Positions 31,763-41,014 of a DNA stretch of 45,410 bases are shown here, one piece after another. The stretch's first letter is position 1. The number at the start of each line of letters is the position of its first letter. The notes under the pieces are model-generated. The model made no database searches and had not been told where the DNA came from. It saw nothing but the letters and a program-made list of their open reading frames with translations. Source of the stretch: EX4572-165 sp002254885 (lineage in GTDB: Archaea; Thermoplasmatota; E2; DHVEG-1); assembly GCA_029939595.1 (NCBI GenBank), contig JAOZSQ010000012.1, forward strand, positions 1 through 45,410, read 5' to 3'. A program made the position numbers and the translations under genes.

Positions 31763-33079
31763 TTACCATGGGCTGTAATAATAATTAAGTGAGAAAGACC
31801 ATATATCCATTTCATCACTAGCAACTTGTCCGTTTTCTGAATATACATATGCTCGTAATGTATAGGATCCAATTGGTGGTGCATGTTTCCCTTGAATGTC
31901 CCATGTGTAAGGTGGGGTGGAATCAAAGTTCATGAAATTATTATTAATGCAAAATACTACATACGTTATTTCTTCATCTGAAATCACCCTTGCTTCTGCA
32001 TTTGTAGTTCCAAGGACCATTGTAATTCCTCTTTTTTCTTTTGACCATAGTGATCCTAGATCCAAAAGTAAAAGAGGTTTCTTTCCAAAGTATCCATAAC
32101 CCTCATATGGTTTAAGAAGCTGTATCTGTAGTGATATAGGTTTCAGAGACATTTCAGCAAGAATTGCACATAGCACTTTAGTTGCTTTTAATTGATAGGA
32201 CCAATTGAGATGTTCAGGGTTGTCTTCTGGCGTATTTGCCCAGGGGTATCCATCATGATGAGCGATCCAAACGCCATCGTATCCATAATCAACGAATGCT
32301 TGATGATCGGCACCAATATAATTTGGTCTTCCTTGAACTGTAATATCAAGTAAAGGTTCATACAAATAACTTATCTGAGTTGCTTGTTCTACAATCCATT
32401 CTGATCGTTTTGGACTATGAAAACGAATTTTTTTCCCGCCTTCATTTGAATTGGCATATCCAATCATGTCAACATTTAATACAGCATGTATATTTTCTTC
32501 ATTTCGATATGCATCACGAGCATAGGAAAAACTTCCATATGTGCCAACTTCTTCACCGCTAAATGCAACAAATTTTATTGTATTATTAAATGAATATTTT
32601 GACATTACATTTGCAATAGCCAGTAAAGCAGCAACACCAGATCCATCATCATCAGCACCTAGTGAACCTTTTGTGCAATCATAATGAGCACTCATAATAA
32701 AAATTGCTTTATTTGGATGAGTCCCCTCTATTGTTGCTTCAATATTATAACTTGAAAAACCTTTGAAATTCCATATAGTTTTCTCTGTATTAAGTCCGAT
32801 GGATTGAAAAGAATCATAAAGGTAATTACCTGCATCTGAACAATTCTTTGAACCTGTATATCGAGGTCCAAAACTCATTAGCGCTTGATGATAATCATAA
32901 ACAAGAGTATGATTAATGGATTGAATCATATCAACTACATCTGGATTCATGTTTTCTGAAATGGTGGATGTATTGAAATTTGTTGATTTCCCATTTACTG
33001 TTAAATTTTGATTAAGTATGTTGATACTTACTGACAGCAGCATGATAGAGATTAATAAACTTATTAGTTTATATTTCAA
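31763..33079 (-). CDS. Secreted M28-family zinc aminopeptidase
   Basis: 438 residues from a TTG at 33079, chosen because AAGGTG lies six bases before it and the result, starting KYKLISLLISIMLL, is a normal signal peptide; a GTG nine bases upstream is the alternative. The catalytic domain has all M28 markers: HYDCTKG (zinc His), GADDDGSGVAALLAIA (bridging Asp), AFSGEEVGTYGS (catalytic and zinc Glu), NVDMIGY (zinc Asp) and, at the end, VWIAHHDGYPWANTPED, with the last zinc His. A C-terminal region of about 120 residues with beta-rich sequence (DSTPPYTWDIQG and AYVYSENGQV) is an Ig-like or fibronectin-like domain. It removes N-terminal residues from peptides outside the cell. Confidence 0.9.
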   Translation of the reverse strand: MKYKLISLLISIMLLSVSINILNQNLTVNGKSTNFNTSTISENMNPDVVDMIQSINHTLVYDYHQALMSFGPRYTGSKNCSDAGNYLYDSFQSIGLNTEKTIWNFKGFSSYNIEATIEGTHPNKAIFIMSAHYDCTKGSLGADDDGSGVAALLAIANVMSKYSFNNTIKFVAFSGEEVGTYGSFSYARDAYRNEENIHAVLNVDMIGYANSNEGGKKIRFHSPKRSEWIVEQATQISYLYEPLLDITVQGRPNYIGADHQAFVDYGYDGVWIAHHDGYPWANTPEDNPEHLNWSYQLKATKVLCAILAEMSLKPISLQIQLLKPYEGYGYFGKKPLLLLDLGSLWSKEKRGITMVLGTTNAEARVISDEEITYVVFCINNNFMNFDSTPPYTWDIQGKHAPPIGSYTLRAYVYSENGQVASDEMDIWSFSLNYYYSPW

Positions 33080-33196
33080 AATAAACACCTTTAATCTTTA
33101 TTTTTAATCCAAACTTTAATAGTTATATAACACTCTGTTGATAAATATAATTATCTATTATATGATGGAAGAATATAAAAATGATTATAACTTTAA

Positions 33197-33204
33197 TTAT
33201 AAAT
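33197..33204 (+). promoter_or_regulatory. TATA box of tRNA-Ile
   Basis: TTATAAAT, about 30-36 bases before the mature 5' end of the tRNA, at the expected distance for an archaeal promoter with a short 5' leader. Confidence 0.6.
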
Positions 33205-33232
33205 AGGAAAAGTGTATTAAGGGGTTGTTTAT

Positions 33233-33307
33233 GGGCGAGTAGCTTAGCTTGGTTGGAGCACCCGGCTGATAACCGGGAGGTCGCCAGTTCGAATCTGGCC
33301 TCGCCCA
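33233..33307 (+). tRNA. tRNA-Ile(GAT)
   Basis: Acceptor GGGCGAG/CTCGCCC is perfect; anticodon stem CCCGG/CCGGG encloses loop CTGATAA, giving GAT; T arm GCCAG-TTCGAAT-CTGGC is perfect. Discriminator A; CCA not encoded; no intron. Confidence 0.96.
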
Positions 33308-33344
33308 TAAAATTATTTTTTATGAAAAACTAGGTTTTTATTAA

Positions 33345-34643
33345 TTATTCTTTCAAAGAATCAATTGGATAATTTTTAAATGACCAAATAAGGACAAATA
33401 TTGCAGATAATAAAAAGCCTATTGCTATTAGAAAAGTTAAAGTAAATCCAACAATTTCATAAAGAATTACTCCTAAAAGAGGGGCAAATAGAGCACGAAC
33501 ACCTGTTGCGGATAAATGAATAGATTGATAAATTGCAGTATCTTTTTTCCTACAAAAATATACTGAACCAATCCTCCAGATAATACTCATACTCCCTAAA
33601 AATAAACCATACCAGAAAATATAAATAAGTAAAACATAGAATATTTTAATATCAAATATGGTAATATTATACTGATAATACTCTGACAGAGCAATTGAAC
33701 CAATGGCAAGCATCATAGAGAAAAAAGAAAAAGCAGCAAATTTACGTGGATCAATTTTCCCAATCATCCTACCAAATAGGGGCATTAATAAAATAGCAAT
33801 AATGTTAAATGTATTTTTATAAAATGCTACACTAACATAATTTAAATTAAGAACCCGTTCATAAAAAATAGTAATAACTGTAACAGTTATCATAAAAGCA
33901 AATCCATAGAGCATGAAACCAATTTCAAAATGTCTAAAAGGTTGATTTTTTTTGATGATTTTTTTCATGTTGAAAATTGATTCTTTAATAGAAGTGAAAA
34001 AACCTTGCTTTTTTGATATTATTACTTGTTCTTCATAAGATATTTTTGAAAACAAAAAAATAGATAATACACCTAAAATTGCTGTAATTGGGAGAATATA
34101 TGTGAAAGCATAATTATCAAAATCTAATAAAATACCATATGAAAAAGTAATGATCAGTGTTACAATCTTATTTATCGTCGTAGAAAATCCATATAGTATA
34201 CCAAAATGATGATGGCGGTAATTATGTTTTAAAAAAAGATTCACTAATGGTAAAGTAACTGGTGCTTCTAGATAAAACAAAAGAAACAAAAATAAGAAAA
34301 GATAATGAAACTGAGGGTTTGAAAGAAAAGTATCAGGGTTTTTTGGAAAAAGCAATAATAACAAAAGTGGAAGGCGAGTAATAATTGCAGTTTTTCTTAA
34401 TAAAGATTTTTTATTCAATACTCGTTTAATAAAAACATTGAAAAATATAAGCAAAACAAATACTGCAACACCCACTTGAAAAAGTATGCCAAGTTGAAAA
34501 TTTGATCCTTTCATACTCTTCAAAAAAATGAATTCATTTAATGATAAAATACCAAAGATACATCCTTCAAGAATCGAATATAAAAGATGATACTTAAACG
34601 TTGTTTTTTCAATTTTGTTTAAATCAAGTGATGAAATCTTCAT
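33345..34643 (-). CDS. Major facilitator superfamily transporter
   Basis: 432 residues with about twelve hydrophobic spans in two halves separated by a basic cytoplasmic loop near residues 198-225 (EEQVIISKKQGFFTSIKES). The first half holds LSLNEFIFLKSMKGSNFQLGILFQVG, the second FGRMIGKIDPRKFAAFSFF, which is the MFS loop between spans 8 and 9. The start shape (one span, then a loop with KxxxGSNxxLG) is common in archaeal/bacterial MFS exporters. The substrate cannot be inferred. The gene lies 26 bases downstream of dph2 on the same strand and may be cotranscribed. Confidence 0.8.
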   Translation of the reverse strand: MKISSLDLNKIEKTTFKYHLLYSILEGCIFGILSLNEFIFLKSMKGSNFQLGILFQVGVAVFVLLIFFNVFIKRVLNKKSLLRKTAIITRLPLLLLLLFPKNPDTFLSNPQFHYLFLFLFLLFYLEAPVTLPLVNLFLKHNYRHHHFGILYGFSTTINKIVTLIITFSYGILLDFDNYAFTYILPITAILGVLSIFLFSKISYEEQVIISKKQGFFTSIKESIFNMKKIIKKNQPFRHFEIGFMLYGFAFMITVTVITIFYERVLNLNYVSVAFYKNTFNIIAILLMPLFGRMIGKIDPRKFAAFSFFSMMLAIGSIALSEYYQYNITIFDIKIFYVLLIYIFWYGLFLGSMSIIWRIGSVYFCRKKDTAIYQSIHLSATGVRALFAPLLGVILYEIVGFTLTFLIAIGFLLSAIFVLIWSFKNYPIDSLKE

Positions 34644-34669
34644 TAAAAAGTCCTCAAAAAAAATAATTA

Positions 34670-35692
34670 TTATGTATCTAATATTTCATCAAACTTATAA
34701 TCTTCCCATTTTTCAAATCCTAAAAGAATATCAAGCTCCACTGGTGTAATAATTGGAATTTTATATCTCATATAATCATCAATTGCAATACGAGGGCAGG
34801 CAGTTGAAATAAAACAATCTATTGACCTAAAAGTCTCAAGATTAGTAGGATTGAAATGGTTTGATCCAATAAGTATGGATTTTTTATTTTTAGAATCTAG
34901 TTTTTCTTTAATTTCAAAGGCAAGTTTTTTTCTTTGTTGCCCAATTTTTGTTCCAATTAAAATGCCAAATAATGCTGCATCCCTTGACCTTTCGATTGCA
35001 CCGAATCTTTGCCGTAATATTTTATCTTTTAAATCATAAAGTTCCTTGGTTTTTATCTTGTTTTCATATGGATCAGCAACGATAACTTCTTTTTTTGTAG
35101 CCAGTATCAAACCAAGAGGATGAAAAATACCGCTACCTACATATAAAAAAATATCAACGTTTTCTGAAATATTAACCGCTGAACTAAGATTACAACCTAA
35201 TATTTGTCCTTCAAAATCAATTCGATTATCACCTTTACCAATAACTGGTTCAAAATCATTTTCTTTTAAAATCTTAATAATTCTTTCTATACTATTTCTA
35301 TGTTGAGCAGTGGTTACAATACCAATTTTTTTCCCATTTAAATGTTTAATTGATTCTTTAACGATGATTTCTACATCAAGATTTGACTCTGCATTTAAAA
35401 AAAGAGTTTTTATAGGCATCTGATTAATGCTAGGGATGATAGTATGTCCTATTTGAATTGCTAGATCTACACCAATTTCTTTTAATTCTGAACCAACAAG
35501 ATCACATGCACCAAAACAAGGATCTTCATAAATAATAAAACTTGATTTTGTATTTTTTTGAAAATAATCTAAGATATTTGATATATTTTCTTTTAATCCT
35601 TCTGGAATTTGTAAAGCAACAAGCTTTGAATTATTTTTATTAATGAATTCAGCGGCTCTTTCAAGATTAATAGTATAATTAGATATTTTCAA
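34670..35692 (-). CDS. dph2: 2-(3-amino-3-carboxypropyl)histidine synthase, Dph2 (diphthamide synthesis)
   Basis: 340 residues, the archaeal length. The three Cys that hold the [4Fe-4S] cluster are C63 (in FGACDLVG), C167 (in ILGCNLSS) and C299 (in STACPRIA). This noncanonical radical SAM enzyme moves the aminocarboxypropyl group of SAM to a His of elongation factor 2, the first step of diphthamide. In archaea the homodimer does this alone. The start is a TTG, supported by GAGGAA about six bases before it. It follows the AAA kinase gene by 21 bases on the same strand. Confidence 0.95.
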   Translation of the reverse strand: MKISNYTINLERAAEFINKNNSKLVALQIPEGLKENISNILDYFQKNTKSSFIIYEDPCFGACDLVGSELKEIGVDLAIQIGHTIIPSINQMPIKTLFLNAESNLDVEIIVKESIKHLNGKKIGIVTTAQHRNSIERIIKILKENDFEPVIGKGDNRIDFEGQILGCNLSSAVNISENVDIFLYVGSGIFHPLGLILATKKEVIVADPYENKIKTKELYDLKDKILRQRFGAIERSRDAALFGILIGTKIGQQRKKLAFEIKEKLDSKNKKSILIGSNHFNPTNLETFRSIDCFISTACPRIAIDDYMRYKIPIITPVELDILLGFEKWEDYKFDEILDT

Positions 35693-35713
35693 AATTAATT
35701 CCTCAATTATTTT

Positions 35714-36316
35714 TTATCTTCTCTCCATTCCAATTATATACCAATCATCTGTTTTATCTAATTCAGTATCTACGGTTAAATGAACAATTTTTAGATTTGG
35801 ATATAGATTTTTTATATCTTCAAGATCGACATTTTCAAATTTTTTTAAGTTATTTAGATATGCTTGTTCTGTTAATGCATTTGATTCATAGTTTTCTTTG
35901 GTTCTTTTCAATATTCTATTAATGCTTGCATCTTTTGAACAATTTGTTTGTAGAATTACAAATGTTTTATTTTGAGCTGCGGCAATACCTGCGGCTTTTC
36001 TTCTTAAATCTTGTGTTACAAAAGTCGCATCAAGAATTACGCCATTGTCATTTTTGAGTGTATTCTCTGCTCGTTTGAACATTTCAGCATATATTTGCTT
36101 TCTTATCTCAAAGTTTGCTGCTACTTTTTCATCAAAAATATCTTTATCTTTAAGAACGTCACGTCTAATCAAGTCGGTTCTCTGTATGGGATATCCTTTT
36201 ATTTTAGATACTTCTTCTGTTGTTTCTGTTTTAAAGGTTCCTGGAAGTCCACAAGCAATAAGAAGAGTACCGGACTCAAGTTGATTTTCAATAAAATTTT
36301 CAAATGGTTCTTTCAA
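35714..36316 (-). CDS. AAA_33-type P-loop kinase, split partner of the APH-like kinase
   Basis: 200 residues from a TTG. This start is forced: a stop lies two codons upstream and no ATG, GTG or TTG comes before the P-loop. The Walker A at 23-30 is GLPGTFKT, with Phe where Gly is usual. A nucleoside-kinase-like pattern follows (RTDLIRRDV, ILDATFVTQDLRRKAAGIA, and an ILKRTKEN lid). In bacteria this domain is generally the C-terminal half of a fused aminoglycoside-phosphotransferase-like/AAA protein; here the other half is the next gene upstream. The substrate is unknown in both lineages. It stands 68 bases after that gene. Confidence 0.8.
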   Translation of the reverse strand: MKEPFENFIENQLESGTLLIACGLPGTFKTETTEEVSKIKGYPIQRTDLIRRDVLKDKDIFDEKVAANFEIRKQIYAEMFKRAENTLKNDNGVILDATFVTQDLRRKAAGIAAAQNKTFVILQTNCSKDASINRILKRTKENYESNALTEQAYLNNLKKFENVDLEDIKNLYPNLKIVHLTVDTELDKTDDWYIIGMERR

Positions 36317-36384
36317 TTTTTTTCACATCCAAATATTCATATTTTTCTTTATTTTCTAAATATTATTTTTATATTAATTATATA

Positions 36385-37386
36385 TTAAATATAAGAGTGA
36401 GCAAGAGTGAAATATTTCTGAGCAGATTTTTCCGCCTCTTTCTTTTTTTCTTCCGTAATTGAGCCGTCATTTAAAATGAAACTTGTTACTTTTCCACGGA
36501 CATATGCTCGATAAATTTTATAGAAATTAATTAGTTGATAAATTTGAATGTTATCTTTTTCTCCTACATTTTCAAGATATTCATCTAATAGCTGGTCTGA
36601 GAACTCTTTTCCATCATTATATTCTAAATCCATTAATAGAAATGCAATTTCAGAGGCAGTATCTGAATATCTAAATCTATCGTTGAATTCAATACAGTCG
36701 ATAATAATTATTGGGTCAGTTAGAACTACATGTTCCATATGAAGATCACCATGACAATCTCGGATGTTACCATTCTTTATTCTTTGTTTAAATAAACCTT
36801 CATTTTCATAATAAAAATTATCTGTCCACTTTTTTAGGTCAGTATATTGTATTTCAGTGATTGACTTACCGATGAACTCTTCGGTTTGTTGAAAATTTTC
36901 ATCTGTATTGAATTTTATGGTTTCTAGTTTTCCAAATTCATTTATTTCATTTGATTTTTTTGAATTATTATGAAAATCTGCAATTGCTCTTCCAATTCTT
37001 CTGATATCAACAGTTGTTACAACACCTTTTTTAAATCTAGCCTTCAAAAGATCTTCCTCTGACAATCGTCTCATCTTAACTGCATAATCTACAATATCGC
37101 CCGCTCCATCAACTGAATAGTTATCCCCATCATAAGTTACAGGATAAACTCCAATATATACATCATCTGAAAATCTGCTATTTAACTCAACCTCTTTATT
37201 GCAATAAAACTTTCTTTTTTCAAGGGTTGAAAAATCAAGAAATCCAAAATTTACTGGCTTTTTTATTTTATATACAAATTCATCTCCAATAAAAACATTT
37301 GAAATATGTGTTTGTGTTAAAATTAATTTATTTGAATGTTCAGGATAAGCAGATGGATTCATTAAATCTTCAATCATAGTTTTCAT
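36385..37386 (-). CDS. Aminoglycoside phosphotransferase-like kinase, split partner of the AAA kinase
   Basis: 333 residues of the APH/choline kinase-like fold. The N-lobe has TQTHISNVFIGDEFVYKIKKPVNFGFLDFS, with Lys for ATP; the catalytic loop is HGDLHMEHVV starting at 212, and the metal-binding Asp is D230 in IIIDCIEFNDRFRYSD. The segment FLDFSTLEKRKFYCNKEVELN is the one shared by the bacterial fused kinase family. It phosphorylates a small molecule, not necessarily an aminoglycoside. The adjacent P-loop kinase should be its partner. The pair was probably gained from bacteria, then separated, or predates the fusion. Confidence 0.85.
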   Translation of the reverse strand: MKTMIEDLMNPSAYPEHSNKLILTQTHISNVFIGDEFVYKIKKPVNFGFLDFSTLEKRKFYCNKEVELNSRFSDDVYIGVYPVTYDGDNYSVDGAGDIVDYAVKMRRLSEEDLLKARFKKGVVTTVDIRRIGRAIADFHNNSKKSNEINEFGKLETIKFNTDENFQQTEEFIGKSITEIQYTDLKKWTDNFYYENEGLFKQRIKNGNIRDCHGDLHMEHVVLTDPIIIIDCIEFNDRFRYSDTASEIAFLLMDLEYNDGKEFSDQLLDEYLENVGEKDNIQIYQLINFYKIYRAYVRGKVTSFILNDGSITEEKKKEAEKSAQKYFTLAHSYI

Positions 37387-37454
37387 AATTATTCAATTCC
37401 AATCTAGTTTTTTATTTAATCCTTGGAAATGATATTGTTTTAAAAATTTTGTCT

Positions 37455-38762
37455 TCAAACATGATAAAATATAATAACAAAAATACTCTGAATTATTAAA
37501 AGTGTTAGAATTGCAGGAATATACATTTTATACAAACTAGTTGTTTCTGTTTTAAGAAAATCGCTACTGACAACATTGCATAGATGAATAGGTGAAATTA
37601 AATAACCCACTAATGAGCTTATAAAAACTATACTTGCAAATCCTGTTATATTCAAGCCAGATGAATAAAAAAATGGATATACTAAAAGATAAGACAATGC
37701 AATTGCACCTAGATTATAACCTGTCACTAAACCTAAGAGTAATGGAATTAAAATAATAATTATAATTGGATGAAATGGTAGGCTACCTACCATTAAGCCG
37801 ATTTGATCAGCAGCACCAGATATATCAATTAATTGTCTGAAAATCATAATTCCAAAAATGATTAAAGCAAGATTAAACGATATTGATTCCTTTAGGATTT
37901 TGATATATTTATTAAAATCAATATGCATTATTAAAAATAGTAATATGATACTAATAATTACACCTATATTGAAAATATTTCTTTGATTGTCCTTTAAATT
38001 TGGAAAACCAATGATGAATAAAACCACATATAACAAAATTGGAATTATTGGTGGAAATAAATAGATTAATCCTTTGTAGTCTTTTTCACCATCAAATTTT
38101 TCAATTTTTACATCTTTTGTAAAGTGTTTAAGATAAATAATTCCAATAAACACAAATACAATAAAAGAAGGAGAATTAGCAATTAAAAGTTGATAAATAT
38201 CAATATTTGCATATTTTGCACTACACAATAATAAAACAGCTGATGAAACTGGGAAAATTGGAAACCATATATGTCTGAACCATACATTTAAAAAATTTTT
38301 TTGATTTTTATTTAACTTGAAATCATCTCCTTCCTTGTCAATTAATGGCGCAGAAAACAACGCACCCCCAGGGACTGGCATAAGACCATAAATTGCAGGT
38401 ATTAAACCCAAAGTTCCGCCTTTATGAAAAATTGATTTTAAACTTGTTATTAACTTGTCTATTGCCCCTGTTTTTTGCATGCAATTAGCTAAAATAAAAA
38501 TAAGAGTTAACAAAATAGCAAGTTCAATTGTTTCTGTATTAAATCTTTGATCTTTAAAGGAATATATTACAGCATTAGATACTGCATTGGCAATATCACT
38601 AACACTGGTATTTTTTAATGAAAACAAAGCTACAACTAATGAGCCTATAAAAAGAGATAAACCAAAATTAGTTTTTTTTCTAACAAGAAATATAACAACT
38701 ACAAAAGAAATGCATAAACCAAGAATTGGAAAATATGTTAATAATAATTGTAATGGATTCAT
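37455..38762 (-). CDS. DUF401-family membrane permease
   Basis: 435 residues with ten to twelve hydrophobic spans. The stretch GLIPAIYGLMPVPGGALFSAPLID and NVWFRHIWFPIFPVSSAVLL match the DUF401 family, related to the gluconate/anion permeases, with a re-entrant-type MPVPGG motif. GYLISPIHLCNVVSSDF is a second re-entrant-like part near the end. Likely an anion or organic-acid transporter in the membrane, but no member close enough to name the substrate. It is the first gene on this strand in a run that continues to the kinase pair. Confidence 0.8.
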   Translation of the reverse strand: MNPLQLLLTYFPILGLCISFVVVIFLVRKKTNFGLSLFIGSLVVALFSLKNTSVSDIANAVSNAVIYSFKDQRFNTETIELAILLTLIFILANCMQKTGAIDKLITSLKSIFHKGGTLGLIPAIYGLMPVPGGALFSAPLIDKEGDDFKLNKNQKNFLNVWFRHIWFPIFPVSSAVLLLCSAKYANIDIYQLLIANSPSFIVFVFIGIIYLKHFTKDVKIEKFDGEKDYKGLIYLFPPIIPILLYVVLFIIGFPNLKDNQRNIFNIGVIISIILLFLIMHIDFNKYIKILKESISFNLALIIFGIMIFRQLIDISGAADQIGLMVGSLPFHPIIIIILIPLLLGLVTGYNLGAIALSYLLVYPFFYSSGLNITGFASIVFISSLVGYLISPIHLCNVVSSDFLKTETTSLYKMYIPAILTLLIIQSIFVIIFYHV

Positions 38763-38823
38763 TTTTAAATCTATGGATATTAAAACTCTAATTAAAACCT
38801 TTTATAAAAAGAAATAAAAATTT

Positions 38824-39276
38824 TTATAAGTTATTATTTCTATTTTTTTCATCTGTTTTTAGCATTTGTCCATTATTCCAATGATGGTCAAAATCTTCAT
38901 GTAATGAATTAACAATTTCCTTTTCAACAGTCCAAAAACCAAGTTCACCTTCTTTCATAGGGCCCGAAAGAATCAATGCACGATCATCTCCTAGAACATA
39001 ATTTCCCTTAATTTCTGCGTTTCTTCTAGTGTTTAATCCTTTAAAAAGACCTGGATCTTTATATTTATGAACAAGAACCATTGATTTTTCAGGAAGTGAT
39101 ACATTTCCTAAGTATTCTGCCATGATTTTAGGATTATTAATTTCATTGATATTCCAATCATTTGTTCGCCGTGAGTTTGGCATATCTACTTTATCTTTCT
39201 TTGATCCAAATTCTATTGCAATTGCAACAACAATAACCCCAATAATAAATCCAACTGCTAATGTTATAATATCCAT
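38824..39276 (-). CDS. Membrane-anchored hypothetical protein, 150 residues
   Basis: Starts at the ATG giving MDIITLAVGF; a TTG 21 bases upstream is less likely. One N-terminal span of about 20 residues is followed by a soluble domain. The part from LPEKSMVLVHKYKDPG to EGELGFWTVEKEIVNSLHEDFDHHWNNG resembles the strand-helix pattern of phospholipase D-like or stress sensor modules that end in a FDxxW motif, as in the C-terminal domain of some archaeal TrmB-like regulators, but catalytic HKD residues are absent. It stands alone between the permease and iscS. Confidence 0.55.
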   Translation of the reverse strand: MDIITLAVGFIIGVIVVAIAIEFGSKKDKVDMPNSRRTNDWNINEINNPKIMAEYLGNVSLPEKSMVLVHKYKDPGLFKGLNTRRNAEIKGNYVLGDDRALILSGPMKEGELGFWTVEKEIVNSLHEDFDHHWNNGQMLKTDEKNRNNNL

Positions 39277-39384
39277 CACATTCAACCCATTATACAAAGG
39301 GATATAGTGTTTTTAATTATAGATATTTCGATATAGTTAACTTTTATGAATTATGTTTATTTTTTTATGATACATCATACAAAA

Positions 39385-39394
39385 CATTTAAAAC
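39385..39394 (+). promoter_or_regulatory. TATA-like box of the iscS operon
   Basis: CATTTAAAAC at 50-59 bases before the iscS start. With transcription near 39415 the leader would be about 29 bases and contain GAGGT (39432-39436) as ribosome-binding site. Confidence 0.4.
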
Positions 39395-39443
39395 AATCAT
39401 TTTAATCACGAATAAAACTAATATTTATAATGAGGTTAATTTA

Positions 39444-40613
39444 ATGAAAAAAGTATATATGGATTATGGTGCAACAACACCAGTAGATCCAGAAGTAATC
39501 ACTGCTATGAATCCCTATTTTTTTGAAATATATGGGAACCCTTCATCCACACATTCATATGGTGTAGATGCGGCAGATGACATTGAACAAAGTAGGTTAA
39601 AGGTTGCTTCATTAATAAATGCAAAACCCGAAGAAATTATTTTTACTTCAGGTGGAACCGAAGCTGATAATCTTGCAATAAAGGGGGTTGCTGCATTACA
39701 TGAAAACAAAAAAAACACAAAAGGGCCTCATATTATCACTACTGAAATTGAGCATGCAGCAGTTCTAGAAACATGTAAATATCTTGAAAAAACAGGTTTT
39801 GATGTAGCATACCTTCCAGTTGATAAATATGGCCTTATTAAAACAGAAGATTTAAAGAATACAATATCAAAAAACACCTTTCTACTTTCAATTATCTATG
39901 CAAATAATGAGATTGGTACAATACAAGAAATTGAAGAGATAGGAAAAATTACAGAAAGTAATGGTATTCTTTTTCATACAGATGCGGTACAAGCTGTTGG
40001 AAAGATCCCAGTTGATGTAAATAGATCAAGAATTGACCTTCTTTCATTATCTTCTCATAAGATCTATGGTCCAAAGGGCGTAGGCGGTTTATTTGTAAAA
40101 AAAGGTATTAAAATCAAACCATTATTTCATGGTGGAGGACATGAACAAGGAAAACGTAGTAGTACCTTGAATACACCAGGTATTATTGGTCTAGGTAAAG
40201 CATGTGAGTTAGGTAAAAAACGATTAGTGACAGATAGTAAAAAGATGATTAAACAAAGAGATACCTTAATTAAAAATATCCTTGGAATTGAAGAAAGTTA
40301 CCTTAATGGACATCCAAATAAACGATTACCAAATAATGCACATTTTCGATTTTCAGCAGTTGAAGGAGAATCATTACATATGATGCTTGATAATAAACAA
40401 ATAGCTGTTGCAACAGGTTCAGCCTGCTCATCAAAAAAATTAAAGCCATCTCATGTATTGCTTGCTCTTGGATTGACTCCCGAGGAATCACATGGTTCAC
40501 TTCGTTTTACATTAGGAAGACAAACAGAAGATACTGAAATATCATATGTTTCCAAAGAACTTCCAAAAATTGTTGAACATCTTAGAAAAATGTCTCCATT
40601 ATGGAAAAAATGA
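39444..40613 (+). CDS. iscS: Cysteine desulfurase (IscS/NifS)
   Basis: 389 residues. PLP-enzyme features: YMDYGATTPVDP at the start, H104 stacking on PLP, HTDAVQAVGK with the ring-binding Asp, the PLP Lys K206 in SLSSHKIYGPKG, and the sulfur-carrying Cys C328 in ATGSACSS. It removes sulfur from cysteine and hands it to a scaffold as persulfide. The IscU-type scaffold gene starts 12 bases after the stop, behind GAGGAG. The operon continues with two queuosine/archaeosine-type genes. Length and motifs are those of group I desulfurases. Confidence 0.96.
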   Translation: MKKVYMDYGATTPVDPEVITAMNPYFFEIYGNPSSTHSYGVDAADDIEQSRLKVASLINAKPEEIIFTSGGTEADNLAIKGVAALHENKKNTKGPHIITTEIEHAAVLETCKYLEKTGFDVAYLPVDKYGLIKTEDLKNTISKNTFLLSIIYANNEIGTIQEIEEIGKITESNGILFHTDAVQAVGKIPVDVNRSRIDLLSLSSHKIYGPKGVGGLFVKKGIKIKPLFHGGGHEQGKRSSTLNTPGIIGLGKACELGKKRLVTDSKKMIKQRDTLIKNILGIEESYLNGHPNKRLPNNAHFRFSAVEGESLHMMLDNKQIAVATGSACSSKKLKPSHVLLALGLTPEESHGSLRFTLGRQTEDTEISYVSKELPKIVEHLRKMSPLWKK

Positions 40614-40625
40614 GGAGAAATTGAA

Positions 40626-41006
40626 ATGGATGAAAAATATACTGAAAAAGTAAAGGATCACTTTTTCAACCCACGAAATGTTGGTGAAATTTCAGATGCT
40701 GATGGAGTAGGGACTGTTGGAAATCCAACATGTGGCGATGTTATGACTATATATCTCAAAGTTAAAAATGAAATTATCACTGACATTAAATTCAAAACAT
40801 ATGGTTGTGCAGCAGCAATTGCAACAAGTAGTATCACAACAGAAATTGTTAAAGGAATGAATATACAAGAAGCAAAAAAATTAACAAGAGATAATGTTGC
40901 AGAAGAACTTGGCGGACTTCCTACTTTAAAGTTACATTGTTCAAATCTTGCAGCAGATGCATTAAAAGAAGCAATTAAAGATTATGAAAACAAGAAAAAG
41001 GAGTGA
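40626..41006 (+). CDS. iscU: Fe-S cluster scaffold protein IscU
   Basis: 126 residues, the usual length. The three Cys ligands are C36 (NPTCGD, with D38), C61 (KTYGCAAAIATSS) and C105 (LHCSNLAADAL). It assembles [2Fe-2S] or [4Fe-4S] clusters with the IscS sulfur donor encoded just upstream. Its stop codon is followed at once by the next gene: AAGGAG inside its final codons serves as the ribosome-binding site for queD. The operon also holds proteins that need metals, including an enzyme of archaeosine synthesis. Confidence 0.95.
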   Translation: MDEKYTEKVKDHFFNPRNVGEISDADGVGTVGNPTCGDVMTIYLKVKNEIITDIKFKTYGCAAAIATSSITTEIVKGMNIQEAKKLTRDNVAEELGGLPTLKLHCSNLAADALKEAIKDYENKKKE

Positions 41007-41014
41007 CAAATAAA

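Noticed and set aside
33123..33308. Minus-strand 61-codon ORF
   Set aside because: Antisense of tRNA-Ile.
36011..36388. Plus-strand 125-codon ORF opposite the AAA kinase
   Set aside because: Low-complexity Phe/Ile-rich shadow of the kinase gene without start signal.
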